Assembly: GCA_903865745.1 (NCBI GenBank)
Contig: CAIPKV010000010.1
Span: 1 to 62,763, forward strand
Direction of reading: 5' to 3'
From: an uncultured Verrucomicrobia subdivision 3 bacterium
Lineage (GTDB): Bacteria; Verrucomicrobiota; Verrucomicrobiia; Limisphaerales; UBA11358
DNA length: 62,763 bases
A model generated the notes under the pieces. It saw only the letters and a program-made list of their open reading frames with translations, did not search any database and was not told the DNA's origin. Below, one piece after another: positions 25,345 through 34,633 of the stretch (positions within the stretch are counted from its first letter, which is position 1; each line of letters starts with the position of its first letter). The position numbers and the translations under genes were made by a program.

Positions 25345-26504
25345 CGGTGTTTGGGGGCGACAAAAATGACCGAGGTGCCACCGGTGGGCTGGCGTTCGAT
25401 GGTCACCGAACCGCCGACCATCCCAATGCGGCTTTGCATGATACGCAATCCCATCCCGGTGCTGGTGGAAAAATTCCTCGGAAAACCAATGCCATCGTCA
25501 CTCACACGTAGACGTAAATGGCCGGCATCTTCGCGCAAATGAATGGTAATCTTTTTCGCCTTGCCGTGCTTGATGGCGTTGGAAACCGCCTCCTGTGCAA
25601 TGCGGAATAGATGCGTCGAGGCCGCATGGTCATTAAATTTTACGACTTCAGGACAATTAAACATGCAGCGGACGCGGAAGATCTTTTCCGTATTCAACGC
25701 CAGTTCCGTTAGTGCGGACATGAGACCCTCCGATTCGAGTGTAACTGGCGAAAGCCCGCGTGCGAGCAAGCGCGTTTGGCTGATGCTTTCGCGCACAGCT
25801 TTGGCGATTTCGGTGGCGCGGTCGGAGCCGTCTTTGGTTTTCTTTGCCAGTTTTTGAGCAAGCACCTGCGCCAACATCTCAATGCCGGCGAGATGCTGGC
25901 ACAATCCATCGTGCAAATCCTGCCCAATGCGGCGTTGTTCACGCTCGCTGATTTCGAGGATTTCCTTTTCCAGCCGCTTGCGCTCCGTTATGTCGCGGAC
26001 GAAGCCGGTAAAAATTCTGCGGTCGCTCAATTTCACTTCACTCACCGACAAATCTATCGGGAATAGCGTGCCGTCCTTTTTTCGCGCAAACGTCTCGCGC
26101 CCGATGCCGATAATCTTAGCACGGCCGGTATGCTGATAATTTTCTAAGTAGCCATCGTGCTGCTCGCGGTGTGGTGTGGACATGAGCACGTTGACGTTTT
26201 TACCGATGACCTCGTTGGCCGAATAGCCAAAAATTGTCTCGGAGGCGCGGTTAAAGGACTCGATGATGCCACATTCGTCAATGGTGATGATGCCCTCGAC
26301 CGCCGTTTCGAGAATGGCGCGCAGCCGTTCCTCTCGGTCGCGAACGGCGGATTCTGATCGAGCCAGTATGTTTGCTCTCGACTCTTTTTTGTTTTCCTTC
26401 ATCCCGTTGTTGGAGGGAATGTTAGGATTTTGACGGCCAAAGCCAATGCCAATCGCGGAATCAAGAACGACCTGCGATTTTTCTGGCGCGTGAGGCGAAG
26501 CCAT
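25341..26504 (-). CDS. Cytosolic PAS histidine kinase (NarX/HisKA_3 type)
   Basis: This soluble kinase of about 387 residues has a PAS domain (residues ~60-170, LRAILETAVEGIITIDECG ... GFVRDITERKR). A HisKA_3 dimerisation helix has the phospho-His in RRIGQDLHDGLCQHL, and a HATPase domain shows ISNAIKHGKAKKI, DDGIGFP and GMGLRIMQSR. No membrane segment is present, so the signal is intracellular. Translation could begin at TTG 26516 (overlapping the PocR-AraC stop), ATG 26504 or ATG 26402. It is sandwiched between the PocR-AraC gene and its response regulator, all overlapping or nearly so. Confidence 0.9.
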   Translation of the reverse strand: MASPHAPEKSQVVLDSAIGIGFGRQNPNIPSNNGMKENKKESRANILARSESAVRDREERLRAILETAVEGIITIDECGIIESFNRASETIFGYSANEVIGKNVNVLMSTPHREQHDGYLENYQHTGRAKIIGIGRETFARKKDGTLFPIDLSVSEVKLSDRRIFTGFVRDITERKRLEKEILEISEREQRRIGQDLHDGLCQHLAGIEMLAQVLAQKLAKKTKDGSDRATEIAKAVRESISQTRLLARGLSPVTLESEGLMSALTELALNTEKIFRVRCMFNCPEVVKFNDHAASTHLFRIAQEAVSNAIKHGKAKKITIHLREDAGHLRLRVSDDGIGFPRNFSTSTGMGLRIMQSRIGMVGGSVTIERQPTGGTSVIFVAPKHR

Positions 26505-26512
26505 TGGCGCAG

Positions 26513-27487
26513 TCAATGCGCGAGTAGTTGCGAACGGTATTCCGTCGGCGATAGGCCGAGGATTTTCTTGAACACACGGTTGAAGTGCGTGAGGGATTGG
26601 AATCCAACCTCGAAGGCAATTTCGCTGATACGCAAATTCGGGTTCAGCAATAAATTTTTGGATTTCTCAATGCGGACACGGGTGACATAGTCGGTGAAAT
26701 TGATGCCGGCAAATCTTTTGAACATCTTGCAGAAGTAAAAACTGCTCATGTTCACAGCCTTGGCGACTTGGCCGAGTTTGATTTCCTCGGTCTGATGCTC
26801 GGCGATGTAAGCGCGCGCCTTGGTGATCACCGGAGGCTCTGAGTTTTCCTGTTGGATGAACACCTGATTGCTCAGCATTGACAGGTGCTGTGCAAAAATT
26901 GACAGTAGTTTTACCGCAGATTCATGTTCTTTCTGTGAGACTACCTTGCCGGCGAAATAGGCTTCGCGTAACGATTCGCGGGTTACCTCGAGTCCCCACT
27001 TTTCGCAAAGTTGCACCACTTTATGGAATTGCGCCTTAGTGGGTTTCTTGCGAAAAACCTGACCGACTTGCAGGAAGCCCACCAGCCGATCATTCATGCG
27101 CACTGGGACGGCAGTGTCGCACAGGCCCACAGGGCAGGTGATGGAATCTGCGGTTAATTTGGCCTTCTGGCATAGGCGTTCTTGCACTTGCAAACACGCG
27201 GCGCACGCGCGGCTTTTTTGGGAGATGAGGGCGCAAAACGGGTTTTCATTGCGCTTGCCGTGGTGAGGAAGTTGCCAGGTTTCAACTGGCTGCAACGCGA
27301 TAGGCAGGCCAGTCATGTCGCTGAAGGCACGCTCGTAATCGCGGTAGACGCGCGAGTTGGTGAGCGCGTCCACCAGAGCCCGGTTATTCGTATCGTTTTC
27401 TGCGGAGGTTTCGGCGGTAAATTGGCTTTGGAATTGGTCGGTGACCGCCTTGCTGTCGTTTTCTGGTTGAGCAAAAATTGTTTGCAT
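26513..27487 (-). CDS. PocR-domain AraC-family regulator
   Basis: This 324-residue protein combines a PocR-type ligand domain (about 35-200) with a C-terminal AraC helix-turn-helix pair (about 222-322; LGQVAKAVNMSSFYFCKMF and ISEIAFEVGFQSLTHFNRVF). The PocR part has a cysteine set (SRACAACLQVQERLCQKA and CPVGLCD) that could bind a metal or cluster. PocR in Salmonella activates propanediol and cobalamin genes; no such genes occur here. The gene heads an operon with a kinase and response regulator, an unusual pairing for an AraC protein. Confidence 0.88.
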   Translation of the reverse strand: MQTIFAQPENDSKAVTDQFQSQFTAETSAENDTNNRALVDALTNSRVYRDYERAFSDMTGLPIALQPVETWQLPHHGKRNENPFCALISQKSRACAACLQVQERLCQKAKLTADSITCPVGLCDTAVPVRMNDRLVGFLQVGQVFRKKPTKAQFHKVVQLCEKWGLEVTRESLREAYFAGKVVSQKEHESAVKLLSIFAQHLSMLSNQVFIQQENSEPPVITKARAYIAEHQTEEIKLGQVAKAVNMSSFYFCKMFKRFAGINFTDYVTRVRIEKSKNLLLNPNLRISEIAFEVGFQSLTHFNRVFKKILGLSPTEYRSQLLAH

Positions 27488-28054
27488 GACGACAATTTAA
27501 GGTAAGAGCTGAGTGGCTTCAATTGGTGGAACACCTGATTGGTTGTAATTGAAAACATTGTTTAAATAAGGGATACCCTTAATTTTGGTTTGAATAAATA
27601 AATCTAGTCGTGGCGACTTTTCCTAATAATATTAAACCTGTAATCAACCACCATCTAGAGAGTGCGAAAGATTGTCGGCTAGAAATCATTTCAATCGGCA
27701 AATTCCCAAGCTTCCATGATTTTGAGCACATTATTATGAACTGACGAGGTCCTTGTTGTTTGTGTTTTTTGGGGTAGGCACCGGTTTTTTGGACAGACGG
27801 AAATGCGAAGCAAATATAAGTTGGTAGCGGAAAATCTGGCGGTTCGTGGCCAGCCACCACAATGCTAAAAATTACCGTTCCCAGAATTGAATAGGCTGGC
27901 CAGCGTGCGCTGAAAAATCTGGCATGCTTATAGCCAGTCCCAAACAGTTGATAGTGAATGAATTGGAATCAAAAAAACCATTGTCGGGTTTGTGCGCACG
28001 CAGAATTGTCTTGTACTTTGCTAAGTTCGCATACGGGTGAATTTTCACGCGCTT
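27488..28054. other. Intergenic region upstream of the PocR-AraC operon
   Basis: These 567 bases lie between the start of the PocR-AraC gene and the stop of the next glycosyltransferase, so the operon promoter should be here. A 93-codon frame on the minus strand (27579-27860) has no ribosome-binding site or recognisable motif. A short palindromic GGCTGGCCAGC-like motif occurs near 27892. I see no RNA gene or clear terminator. Confidence 0.4.
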
Positions 28055-28999
28055 TTATCTGGTGGCCGGTTGGCGTATACGGCGTTTGATTTTTTCAGCA
28101 TACACGCAACATTCCTCGTTCAATATAGCTAGCCACGAGCCGATCTCGCTATGTTTACGTCGGTGATGCTCTAATCGGGCAATTGTAAATGGCCGCGAAT
28201 AAGCCTGCCTATCAAAGGTAAATGGTTTATGGCCGCAAAAATGACCAATTCGTGGCCGTCGAACTTTTTTTGGAAAATGCCACCCTGCCCCGGCACAATC
28301 CTGTTCGAATTCCGCCCGACCGTGATGATCAGGGATATGTTGTAAATCGGCCAGGCCCGTTTTTAATTTTCCGCGTTGCCCCAGAGAATGGACGATGTAA
28401 TTCAACATACCCATGTCACCCCAAGCAAAAAGCCCTGGTTCGGTGTCCGCAAGCTTTTTGATGCGACAATAATCATCATAATCAAAGGCATTGCGCCGCG
28501 CAGCGTAGACTCCTGCGGAAAAATATGCGTGACCGCGCCAATCAAATTCCGGATCGAACTCACGTAATTTTTCAGGGTCGAAATAAAAGTGTGGCAGCCA
28601 GCTAGGTGTTTTTTGAGCCTTGGCGGGCACAGAAATCTCATTCCACAAAATTTGGAAGTCTAGGTTGGTCCGGATTTGTTCGGTGAAATCGCCCCAAACT
28701 ATGGCATCAGCATCGAGCCAGACATAGAATTCAAAGGGTCCCTCCCACATTGCCGCCTGCTTGGCGTGAAAACTTCTGCCAAGAGTTTTTCGCATTTCTA
28801 GTGACGGAAGTTCTTCAATGCGCAACATAATTGGCTGGTATTCTTGCTCCAAGTCAGACACATCAACTTCGCCGTCCACGGTAAGGCAGACTGGCACGTG
28901 CGGGCAATAATACCGTAGGCTGGCCAGTGTGGCCTGAACCATGAATTTATCGCCGGCGTGGCAGCCCGTGACGAATCCGAATGGAGCTTGAACATTCAT
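28055..28999 (-). CDS. Putative nucleotide-sugar glycosyltransferase (GT-A fold)
   Basis: This 314-residue protein begins FGFVTGCHAGDKFMVQATLA and carries a DxD-type metal/nucleotide motif in FYVWLDADAIVWGD, with FHAKQAAMWEG before it. This is the layout of GT-A retaining transferases related to GT8. It has no signal or membrane segment. It stands alone among regulatory genes, about 7 kb from the main EPS locus, and its acceptor cannot be told. Confidence 0.65.
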   Translation of the reverse strand: MNVQAPFGFVTGCHAGDKFMVQATLASLRYYCPHVPVCLTVDGEVDVSDLEQEYQPIMLRIEELPSLEMRKTLGRSFHAKQAAMWEGPFEFYVWLDADAIVWGDFTEQIRTNLDFQILWNEISVPAKAQKTPSWLPHFYFDPEKLREFDPEFDWRGHAYFSAGVYAARRNAFDYDDYCRIKKLADTEPGLFAWGDMGMLNYIVHSLGQRGKLKTGLADLQHIPDHHGRAEFEQDCAGAGWHFPKKVRRPRIGHFCGHKPFTFDRQAYSRPFTIARLEHHRRKHSEIGSWLAILNEECCVYAEKIKRRIRQPATR

Positions 29000-29113
29000 T
29001 GCGGGTTAGCTCTAGTCATGTTCAGAAGGTTCAAAGCGGAAACGACGGTGACAGCATTTTTGGCTGTAAACAAGCAAATAGCCGACTGGGGAAACGCCGT
29101 TAAACGAGAATTA

Positions 29114-29566
29114 TTAGAAAGCCAACAACTGGTCAATGGCGTCTTTTATAGCTAGTAAATAAGTCGGCTTACGAATAACGACATCAATTGCAGAACAATC
29201 TTTCGGCGGGTTGCCACTACACATGACGATGGGCGTGGCGGGCGAGCGTGATTTAATAATCTTAGCCATTTCACCACCGGTCATGCCAGGCATGGAATTA
29301 TCAGTAAGCACAAGCAAATGTTGGTTGGGGCTGAATCGAGTCAACGCCTCGCAAGCTGATTCTGCTGAGTCAACCTCGTATCCAAAATTGTTTAAAAACA
29401 TCTCAGTCAATTGACGCGTGTCACTGTTGTCGTCAACCAACAAAATGGTGCGGGCTTGAGACTCTGATTTAATTTCCACAAGTAATATGCAGCTGTTTAT
29501 AATGGCTGCTTTTGAAAATGGTAGGCTTTGCCGAAGGTCGTTTCTATACGACTTTGAGACATGCAC
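29114..29566 (-). CDS. Single-domain response regulator (CheY-like)
   Basis: The receiver domain starts at ARTILLVDDNSDTRQL, with a phospho-acceptor Asp in LLVLTDNSMPGMTGG. No output domain follows. The 150-residue frame from ATG 29566 has about 38 residues before the receiver, which is unusual. GTG 29479, giving 121 residues, is an attractive alternative start. It is divergent from the NarL regulator at 29679. The conserved receiver Lys is probably that in VVIRKPT. Confidence 0.82.
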   Translation of the reverse strand: MHVSKSYRNDLRQSLPFSKAAIINSCILLVEIKSESQARTILLVDDNSDTRQLTEMFLNNFGYEVDSAESACEALTRFSPNQHLLVLTDNSMPGMTGGEMAKIIKSRSPATPIVMCSGNPPKDCSAIDVVIRKPTYLLAIKDAIDQLLAF

Positions 29567-29678
29567 TTTCAGTATGGGGACATGGGCAACTCGGCAGTGG
29601 CATTTTTGGGGTTAATCTATTTGAAATTGCCTTGTATGTATTACGGTGGTGGATAAAGTAACCCTAGTTTTATTCACT

Positions 29679-30350
29679 ATGGCAAAAATCCCCAAGCAAC
29701 CCTCCGGGCGGCAAAAGCGGATATTTCTGGTGGAAGATCATCCGGTTTTCCGCGATGGTTTGGCTAAACTCATCAATGCGGAAAAGGATTTCACTGTTTG
29801 TGGTGAAGCTGGCGATGCTAAGCAAGGACTAAAATCCATAGCCAAGTTGAAGCCCGATCTCGCAGTTGTAGATTTGGGTTTGCCTGGCAAAAGTGGTTTG
29901 GAACTTATTAAGGAAATCCGAGCGGCCAAAATTCTAGTTAAAATTCTCGTGGTCTCCATGTTTGATGAAGCTTTATACGCGCAGCGTGTGTTGCGTGCCG
30001 GAGGCGACGGCTACATCATGAAACAGGAAGACCCGGAGGAAATCATCAATGCCATTCGTGACGTGTTGGATGGCCATATCTACGTCACTGAGGATGTTTT
30101 TGCCGCCGAATCTACACCAAAAACCATTGAATCCCAAGGAAGCGGGCTAGATCTGCTGACCGATTCGGAATTGGAGGTTTTAGAGCTACTTGGCCAAGGC
30201 AAGAGCACGACAGAGATTTCTTCAGCTCTCGGACTTACCGATGCTGAGGTCAATAAGCACACCAGCGGCATTCGCCGCAAGCTAAAATTAAACAGCACCA
30301 ACGCACTTATTCGCTACGCTGTTTGTTGGGTTGAAGGCAGCGCAAAATAA
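29679..30350 (+). CDS. NarL/FixJ-type response regulator
   Basis: This 223-residue regulator has a receiver domain (RIFLVEDHPVFRDG, phospho-Asp in LAVVDLGLPGKSG) and a LuxR-type helix-turn-helix (LTDSELEVLELLGQGKSTTE). The recognition helix (LTDAEVNKHTSGIRRKL) departs from the usual TVEVHRANI pattern of the paralogue at 24652, so it probably reads a different site. ATG 29679 is chosen; a GTG at 29646 is also in frame. The hybrid kinase gene converges on it with 12 nt between stops and is the likely partner. Confidence 0.9.
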   Translation: MAKIPKQPSGRQKRIFLVEDHPVFRDGLAKLINAEKDFTVCGEAGDAKQGLKSIAKLKPDLAVVDLGLPGKSGLELIKEIRAAKILVKILVVSMFDEALYAQRVLRAGGDGYIMKQEDPEEIINAIRDVLDGHIYVTEDVFAAESTPKTIESQGSGLDLLTDSELEVLELLGQGKSTTEISSALGLTDAEVNKHTSGIRRKLKLNSTNALIRYAVCWVEGSAK

Positions 30351-30362
30351 AAAAGTCGCCAC

Positions 30363-32606
30363 TTAAACCTCCGAAATTCGTTCCTTTTTAGCGCTTATAA
30401 ACTTTTGTGGAATCGTAGCGGGCACCCGCACTTTTATGGTCGTCCCTTTTTTGAGTTTGGAGTTGATTTCGCACGTGCCACCAAGCGACAGGGCCCGCTC
30501 ACGTAAATTCGTCAGCCCCAGGCCGTGCCGCTTCTTCCGGTAAAGATGAACTGTTTTGGGGTCAAAGCCCAAGCCGTCATCCTGAATTTTCAGCTCAACA
30601 AAATCGTCTTCCAGTCGCATTTGCAGGCGGACTAATTGGGCCTTCGCGTGTTTTTCAATGTTGTTAATAGCCTCCTGCACGATGCGAAACAGATGTAGTT
30701 CCACTACCGGCGATAAACGTTGCGCCGGTTCGAGCAAGCGTAACTGAAATTGTAAATTTGTCCGCAATTGCACGTCGCTACAAAAACTGGTGCAAGCAGC
30801 GGTTAGGCCGAGATTATCCAAGTCGGTGGGTCGCAGGTTATGTGCAATCCGGCGGTTCTCCTCTAGTGCCTTTACGAGTAGGCGGTCACAGCGGTGCAAG
30901 ATTTCCCTCGCAGCCGGTTTTAGATCCGGCAAATTTCCTTCGACCTTGTGTAAACGCATTTTCACCGAGGCAATAATCTGGTTAATGCCGTCATGCAATT
31001 CCAAAGCAATGCGCGAGCGCTCATCCTCCTGGGCCTTGATGATGCGTTGTGGTAATGAGCGTAATTCCGTTTCGGCTCGCTTTTGCTGCGTGATGTCGCG
31101 GATGTAAATCGTGAACATCGGATCGCCCGGCAGCCGGATGCGCGTGATGGTGAACTCAGCCGAAAAACTACTGCCGTCCGCTCGCAAAGTCGGCATCTCA
31201 ATGCGGCTGCCCTGCGTTGGTCCCTTGTAACCAGAAAAAGAATTTTCCAAGCCATTTTTGAACCACGTCCGGAATGACGGTGGTACGATACTCATTACAT
31301 TTTCGCCAATTAATTTAGTTCGGCTGTGCGCAAATATTTTTTCCGCGGACGGGTTCAACTCAATCATGCGTCCCTCGTGGTCAATCGTAATGATGCCGTC
31401 CAAGGCGGCTTGCATGATGGCGCGCTTGCGGGCCTCACTCTCGCCAAGTGCGTCCCATGCCTGTTTACGTTTGGTGATGTCGTCGGCAATGCCGACGATA
31501 CGATAAATTTTCCCGGAAGCATCTCGGATGGGAAAGGCGCGATCTTGCACCCAGCGGATAGAGCCATCAGGTCGGATGATGCGATAGGTTTCGTCATATT
31601 CCCCAAGATCTGTTTTGCTGTTCGAGCTTTCCAGTACGCGGTGGCGGTCGTCGGGATGGATGGCGTCGCTCCAGTTATGCGGCCGGGCGTAGAGGCTTTC
31701 ACGTGTCTGCCCCCAAATTTCCTCAAAAGCCGGGCTGACATAAATCATCTTGCTGCGGTCCCCGGAGGTCATCCAGAAAACTTCACGGATATGGTCGGCG
31801 AGTTGGCGGAAACGTTCCTCACTTGCGCGTAATGCCTCTTGTGCCTGTTTTCGTTCGGTGATGTCGCGCACAACGCTCAATAAGCCAGCCGGTTGGTTGT
31901 TAATTCCCAGCGAAACCGTTGCGCAAAGTTCAACGCGGAACGGGGTGCCGTCTTTACGTAGCATGGTATATTCGGCGTTACGAATGACCCCGGTCTTCAA
32001 AGCTTTTATGAAATCGGCCTCGATGCGTGTGTGTTCTTCCGCGGGCGTAAAATCAAAAATATTTTTTTGCAGCAACTCCTCCGTATTAACGAAACCAAGC
32101 ATCGCCGCCGCTTGAAAATTACCAGCAAGCAACCGGCCTTTCGGATGAATTAGGCAGACTGCATCCGGTAAAATGTCGATGAGCTTGCGATGATGTTCCT
32201 CACTCGCCCGCAAGGCGGCCGTGGTATTGCGCAGGCGCAAGAGCGTCTGCACCCGCGCAGAAAGTTCCTGAAGGCCAAATGGCTTTACTAGATATTCATC
32301 AGCGCCAATTTTGAAGCCGCTAACCTTGTGCTCATCGCTCGTCGCTTCGCCGGAGCAGAAAGCGACAAAAACGTCAATTAGTGCTGGGTCTGTTTTAATC
32401 AGGCGGCAGACTTCCACCCCGCTAATGTCTGGCAGCCCGACATCCAGTAATACCAAGTCTGGCCGACGTGAGCGCGCCAGTTGCCAGCCTTCTTGGCCGG
32501 TGCCGGCCTCGATGATTTCGTAGCCTTCGCCTTTGAGAAATGTTGAAAACAATTGGCGGAGCTGGTCGTCGTCATCCACCAGTAGTATGAGGCCTTTTTT
32601 ATTCAT
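30363..32606 (-). CDS. Hybrid histidine kinase: REC-PAS-PAS-PAS-HisKA_3-HATPase
   Basis: This 747-residue soluble protein has an N-terminal receiver (Asp55 in LVLLDVGLPDISG) and three PAS domains. These lie at about 136-255 (KLIDILPDAVCLIHPKGR), 260-380 (RQLADHIREVFWMTSG) and 385-510 (IMQAALDGIITIDHEGR). A HisKA_3 helix with the phospho-His in RIALELHDGINQII and a HATPase with QEAINNIEKHAKAQ and GLGLTNLRERA follow. It has no membrane helix. The receiver in front suggests it is a relay intermediate taking phosphate from another kinase. The nearby NarL regulator (29679) is its probable output and the CheY-like protein a possible side branch. Confidence 0.9.
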   Translation of the reverse strand: MNKKGLILLVDDDDQLRQLFSTFLKGEGYEIIEAGTGQEGWQLARSRRPDLVLLDVGLPDISGVEVCRLIKTDPALIDVFVAFCSGEATSDEHKVSGFKIGADEYLVKPFGLQELSARVQTLLRLRNTTAALRASEEHHRKLIDILPDAVCLIHPKGRLLAGNFQAAAMLGFVNTEELLQKNIFDFTPAEEHTRIEADFIKALKTGVIRNAEYTMLRKDGTPFRVELCATVSLGINNQPAGLLSVVRDITERKQAQEALRASEERFRQLADHIREVFWMTSGDRSKMIYVSPAFEEIWGQTRESLYARPHNWSDAIHPDDRHRVLESSNSKTDLGEYDETYRIIRPDGSIRWVQDRAFPIRDASGKIYRIVGIADDITKRKQAWDALGESEARKRAIMQAALDGIITIDHEGRMIELNPSAEKIFAHSRTKLIGENVMSIVPPSFRTWFKNGLENSFSGYKGPTQGSRIEMPTLRADGSSFSAEFTITRIRLPGDPMFTIYIRDITQQKRAETELRSLPQRIIKAQEDERSRIALELHDGINQIIASVKMRLHKVEGNLPDLKPAAREILHRCDRLLVKALEENRRIAHNLRPTDLDNLGLTAACTSFCSDVQLRTNLQFQLRLLEPAQRLSPVVELHLFRIVQEAINNIEKHAKAQLVRLQMRLEDDFVELKIQDDGLGFDPKTVHLYRKKRHGLGLTNLRERALSLGGTCEINSKLKKGTTIKVRVPATIPQKFISAKKERISEV

Positions 32607-32737
32607 GATTTGCTGATTTGCTGTCTACACCTTGATATACAATAGAAAAAATTCAGCCTAAAGAAAATAAGCCGTGCCTTAAAGCGGGTAGGGTCAGACG
32701 TGAAATTGATTAAATCCAAGGAAGTCCGCCTTTACAC

Positions 32738-33688
32738 TCAAAGACTCGCAGCGCGGTAAAACTTATTGCCGGAAGCAGAGGAATTGGGATCCGAGAAAAG
32801 AAAGGGCGCGGTGTTTGTCTCAACCGATGTCCAGTTCACAAAATCCGTGGTGGACTGCACGATATAGGAGCTGCCAGCCGTGCCGTTAACTGTGAAAGTG
32901 AACTGGCCATTAACCATGCCAGCGGTGGTCAGAGTGGCCGGGGCGGCGACTTGAGTTGCGCTGACTAACTGAGCGGCAGCTGCCACCTTTGTCTTGGGCA
33001 AAACCGTTACGGTAAAACTGCGGGTGAAACTTTCGTTCGCCGTGCCTCCCGTGACCGTGACATTGATAGTCACCGTGCCGCTGGCGTTTGCAACCGGTTT
33101 GAGTTTAAGCCCGCCGGTGGAGTTTGGGCTCGTGTAAGTTACTTTGGGCGTGCTGATTATTTTCGGGTTGCTCGAGGTGGCGACAATTTTGAGTTTTTTT
33201 GCCGGGTTCTTCTTGTTTGAACTTTGTTTTTGCACCGCTCCGCCCGGAGAAATCCCCGTTAAATCAATACTTTGCACCCCGGCGTTACAACTCAGTGTGA
33301 GATCGGCGATGGAATCCAGGGTTGGCAAAGTAGAATTCACTATCGGTAACGGGTTCGTGGTCGTGTAGGAAGCTTCATTTGAAAACTTGCTTTCGAGGCC
33401 AGCCGAGGTGTAAGTGGTCGCGGCAAAATAATAGGTTGTGCCGGCAACCAAACCGGGGACTACCGCGTTGGTGACATTGCCGACATCCAGCGAATTAGTG
33501 TAGGTTTGGCTCGCGCCGCCGTAGTAAATCTTGTAGCCCACAACATTGGTGTCCGTGCTGGCATTCCAGGTCAGCGGTACGTTCACACCGGCCCACACGG
33601 AGGTTGCCGCCGACGCCAGAAAAATCAGCAAGCAACGCAGCCAAGACTGCTTAACGTTGAAATTTGAGGTTTTTGCTGGCCGCGTCAT
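32738..33688 (-). CDS. Secreted fibronectin type III protein
   Basis: This 316-residue protein has a signal peptide (SWLRCLLIFLASAATSVWAG) and one fibronectin type III domain (about 36-108, VPLTWNASTDTNVVGYKIYY to GTTYYFAATTYTSAG). A Ser/Lys-rich linker, an Ig-like beta region (about 170-232) and a C-terminal module containing SSYIVQSTTDFVNWTSV follow. That last motif is common at the ends of verrucomicrobial secreted proteins. No PEP-CTERM-type sorting tail is present. A surface or matrix role is likely but unproven. Confidence 0.8.
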   Translation of the reverse strand: MTRPAKTSNFNVKQSWLRCLLIFLASAATSVWAGVNVPLTWNASTDTNVVGYKIYYGGASQTYTNSLDVGNVTNAVVPGLVAGTTYYFAATTYTSAGLESKFSNEASYTTTNPLPIVNSTLPTLDSIADLTLSCNAGVQSIDLTGISPGGAVQKQSSNKKNPAKKLKIVATSSNPKIISTPKVTYTSPNSTGGLKLKPVANASGTVTINVTVTGGTANESFTRSFTVTVLPKTKVAAAAQLVSATQVAAPATLTTAGMVNGQFTFTVNGTAGSSYIVQSTTDFVNWTSVETNTAPFLFSDPNSSASGNKFYRAASL

Positions 33689-34079
33689 TAGGCCTGCTAT
33701 TGCATAATGAGTGCCAAAGGTATTTCAGAAGGCTGAACAAAGTGACCACGTCGTCGGCAGGAAACAGGGGCGAAGGCACCACGGTAAATTCCTGCTCAAT
33801 TTCAGGTTTTTTGGGGACTATTTGAGGGGATCCTCGAAAAACGCGCCCACCGGAAATGTTTCCATCGAATTGGAGTCGCCTTGAGAAATTACATCGTTCA
33901 AGACAATTACTGTCTTGAGTGTCCCAAAACCACACAGGGCTTGCTGAAGGTGAAGCCAGCGAGATTCAGTATTGGCGCTAGAACCGTTTGACCACCCAAC
34001 AGCGTAAAATGGACGAATATTGCGTTTTTTAGCGTCTTTATTGCAGAATTGCCACTTTTTGCCCGTTTGAAGGCCGCAA
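33689..34079. other. Intergenic region left of the 21-bp array
   Basis: No recognisable gene is seen in these 391 bases. A minus-strand frame (33907-34212) reads from the tandem array into this stretch, ending TLLGGQTVLAPILNLAG, and could be the tail of a decayed repeat protein. Confidence 0.4.
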
Positions 34080-34458
34080 ACACTAAAGTGTTTGCCACGC
34101 CGACTGTAAGCGATGCCACCTCGACTGTAGTGTTTGTCATCCCGACTGCAGTGTTTGTCGCCCCGACGACAGTGTTTGTCACCGCCAAGATAGTGGAGTA
34201 CCACCTCCACAATTGGGTAGGTCACGCCGATTGCAGTAAATCCGACCCCGACTACAGTAAACCCGACGTCGACTGTGATAAACGTGGCCCCGACTACAGT
34301 AAACGTTACGCCGCCTGTAAGAAATCTGACCTCAATTGCAGTAAATCCCGCACCGACGGCGATAAACCCAACCTACATTCGAGCAAATGTGGCCGCGCTA
34401 ATCCCTCAAGTCACCGAGATTGCAGTCAACTTGGCCGAAGTAGTTGTAGGGTGCAGAT
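34080..34458. repeat. 21-bp tandem repeat array, about 18 units
   Basis: About 18 contiguous, diverged copies of a 21-bp unit (consensus near CGACTGCAGTAAACGTGACCC) occupy this stretch. All units are 21 bp except the one at 34185-34206, which is 22 bp. Units left of that point share GTGTTTGTC; those to the right share GTAAAC or ATAAAC. As 21 is a multiple of three, both strands translate into heptads (minus strand VGATNTA and VGVTFTV-like), but the odd unit breaks the frame. There are no spacers, so it is not a CRISPR. Confidence 0.88.
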
Positions 34459-34633
34459 AAACAATTAACGCGGCGACATACGCCCGCACGGTCAGGGGGC
34501 GATCTTGAATAGCTACCTTACCAATCCGTGGAGGGTGGCAATTAGCTTGTGTTTAGTATAAAATCTGGCTTAATGTTAACGTGTTGGGGTTTGTCGTTAA
34601 TACGGAAAACGCTGTGGTCTTTGGAGTCTTTGT

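Noticed and set aside
26513-27487. Propanediol/cobalamin operon regulator role for the PocR protein
   Set aside because: No pdu, cob or cbi genes or microcompartment genes are seen within the window.
27579-27860. Minus-strand 93-codon frame in the intergenic region
   Set aside because: No ribosome-binding site, mixed composition and no motif; likely chance.
32738-33688. Exosortase substrate in the FN3 protein
   Set aside because: Its C-terminus (SASGNKFYRAASL) has no sorting motif, transmembrane helix or basic tail.
34080-34458. CRISPR array
   Set aside because: Contiguous 21-bp units without spacers; no cas genes nearby.
34049-34468. Plus-strand 139-codon frame through the 21-bp array
   Set aside because: The heptad pattern changes character after the 22-bp unit because the frame slips, and no start signal or homologue is recognised; treated as a repeat.
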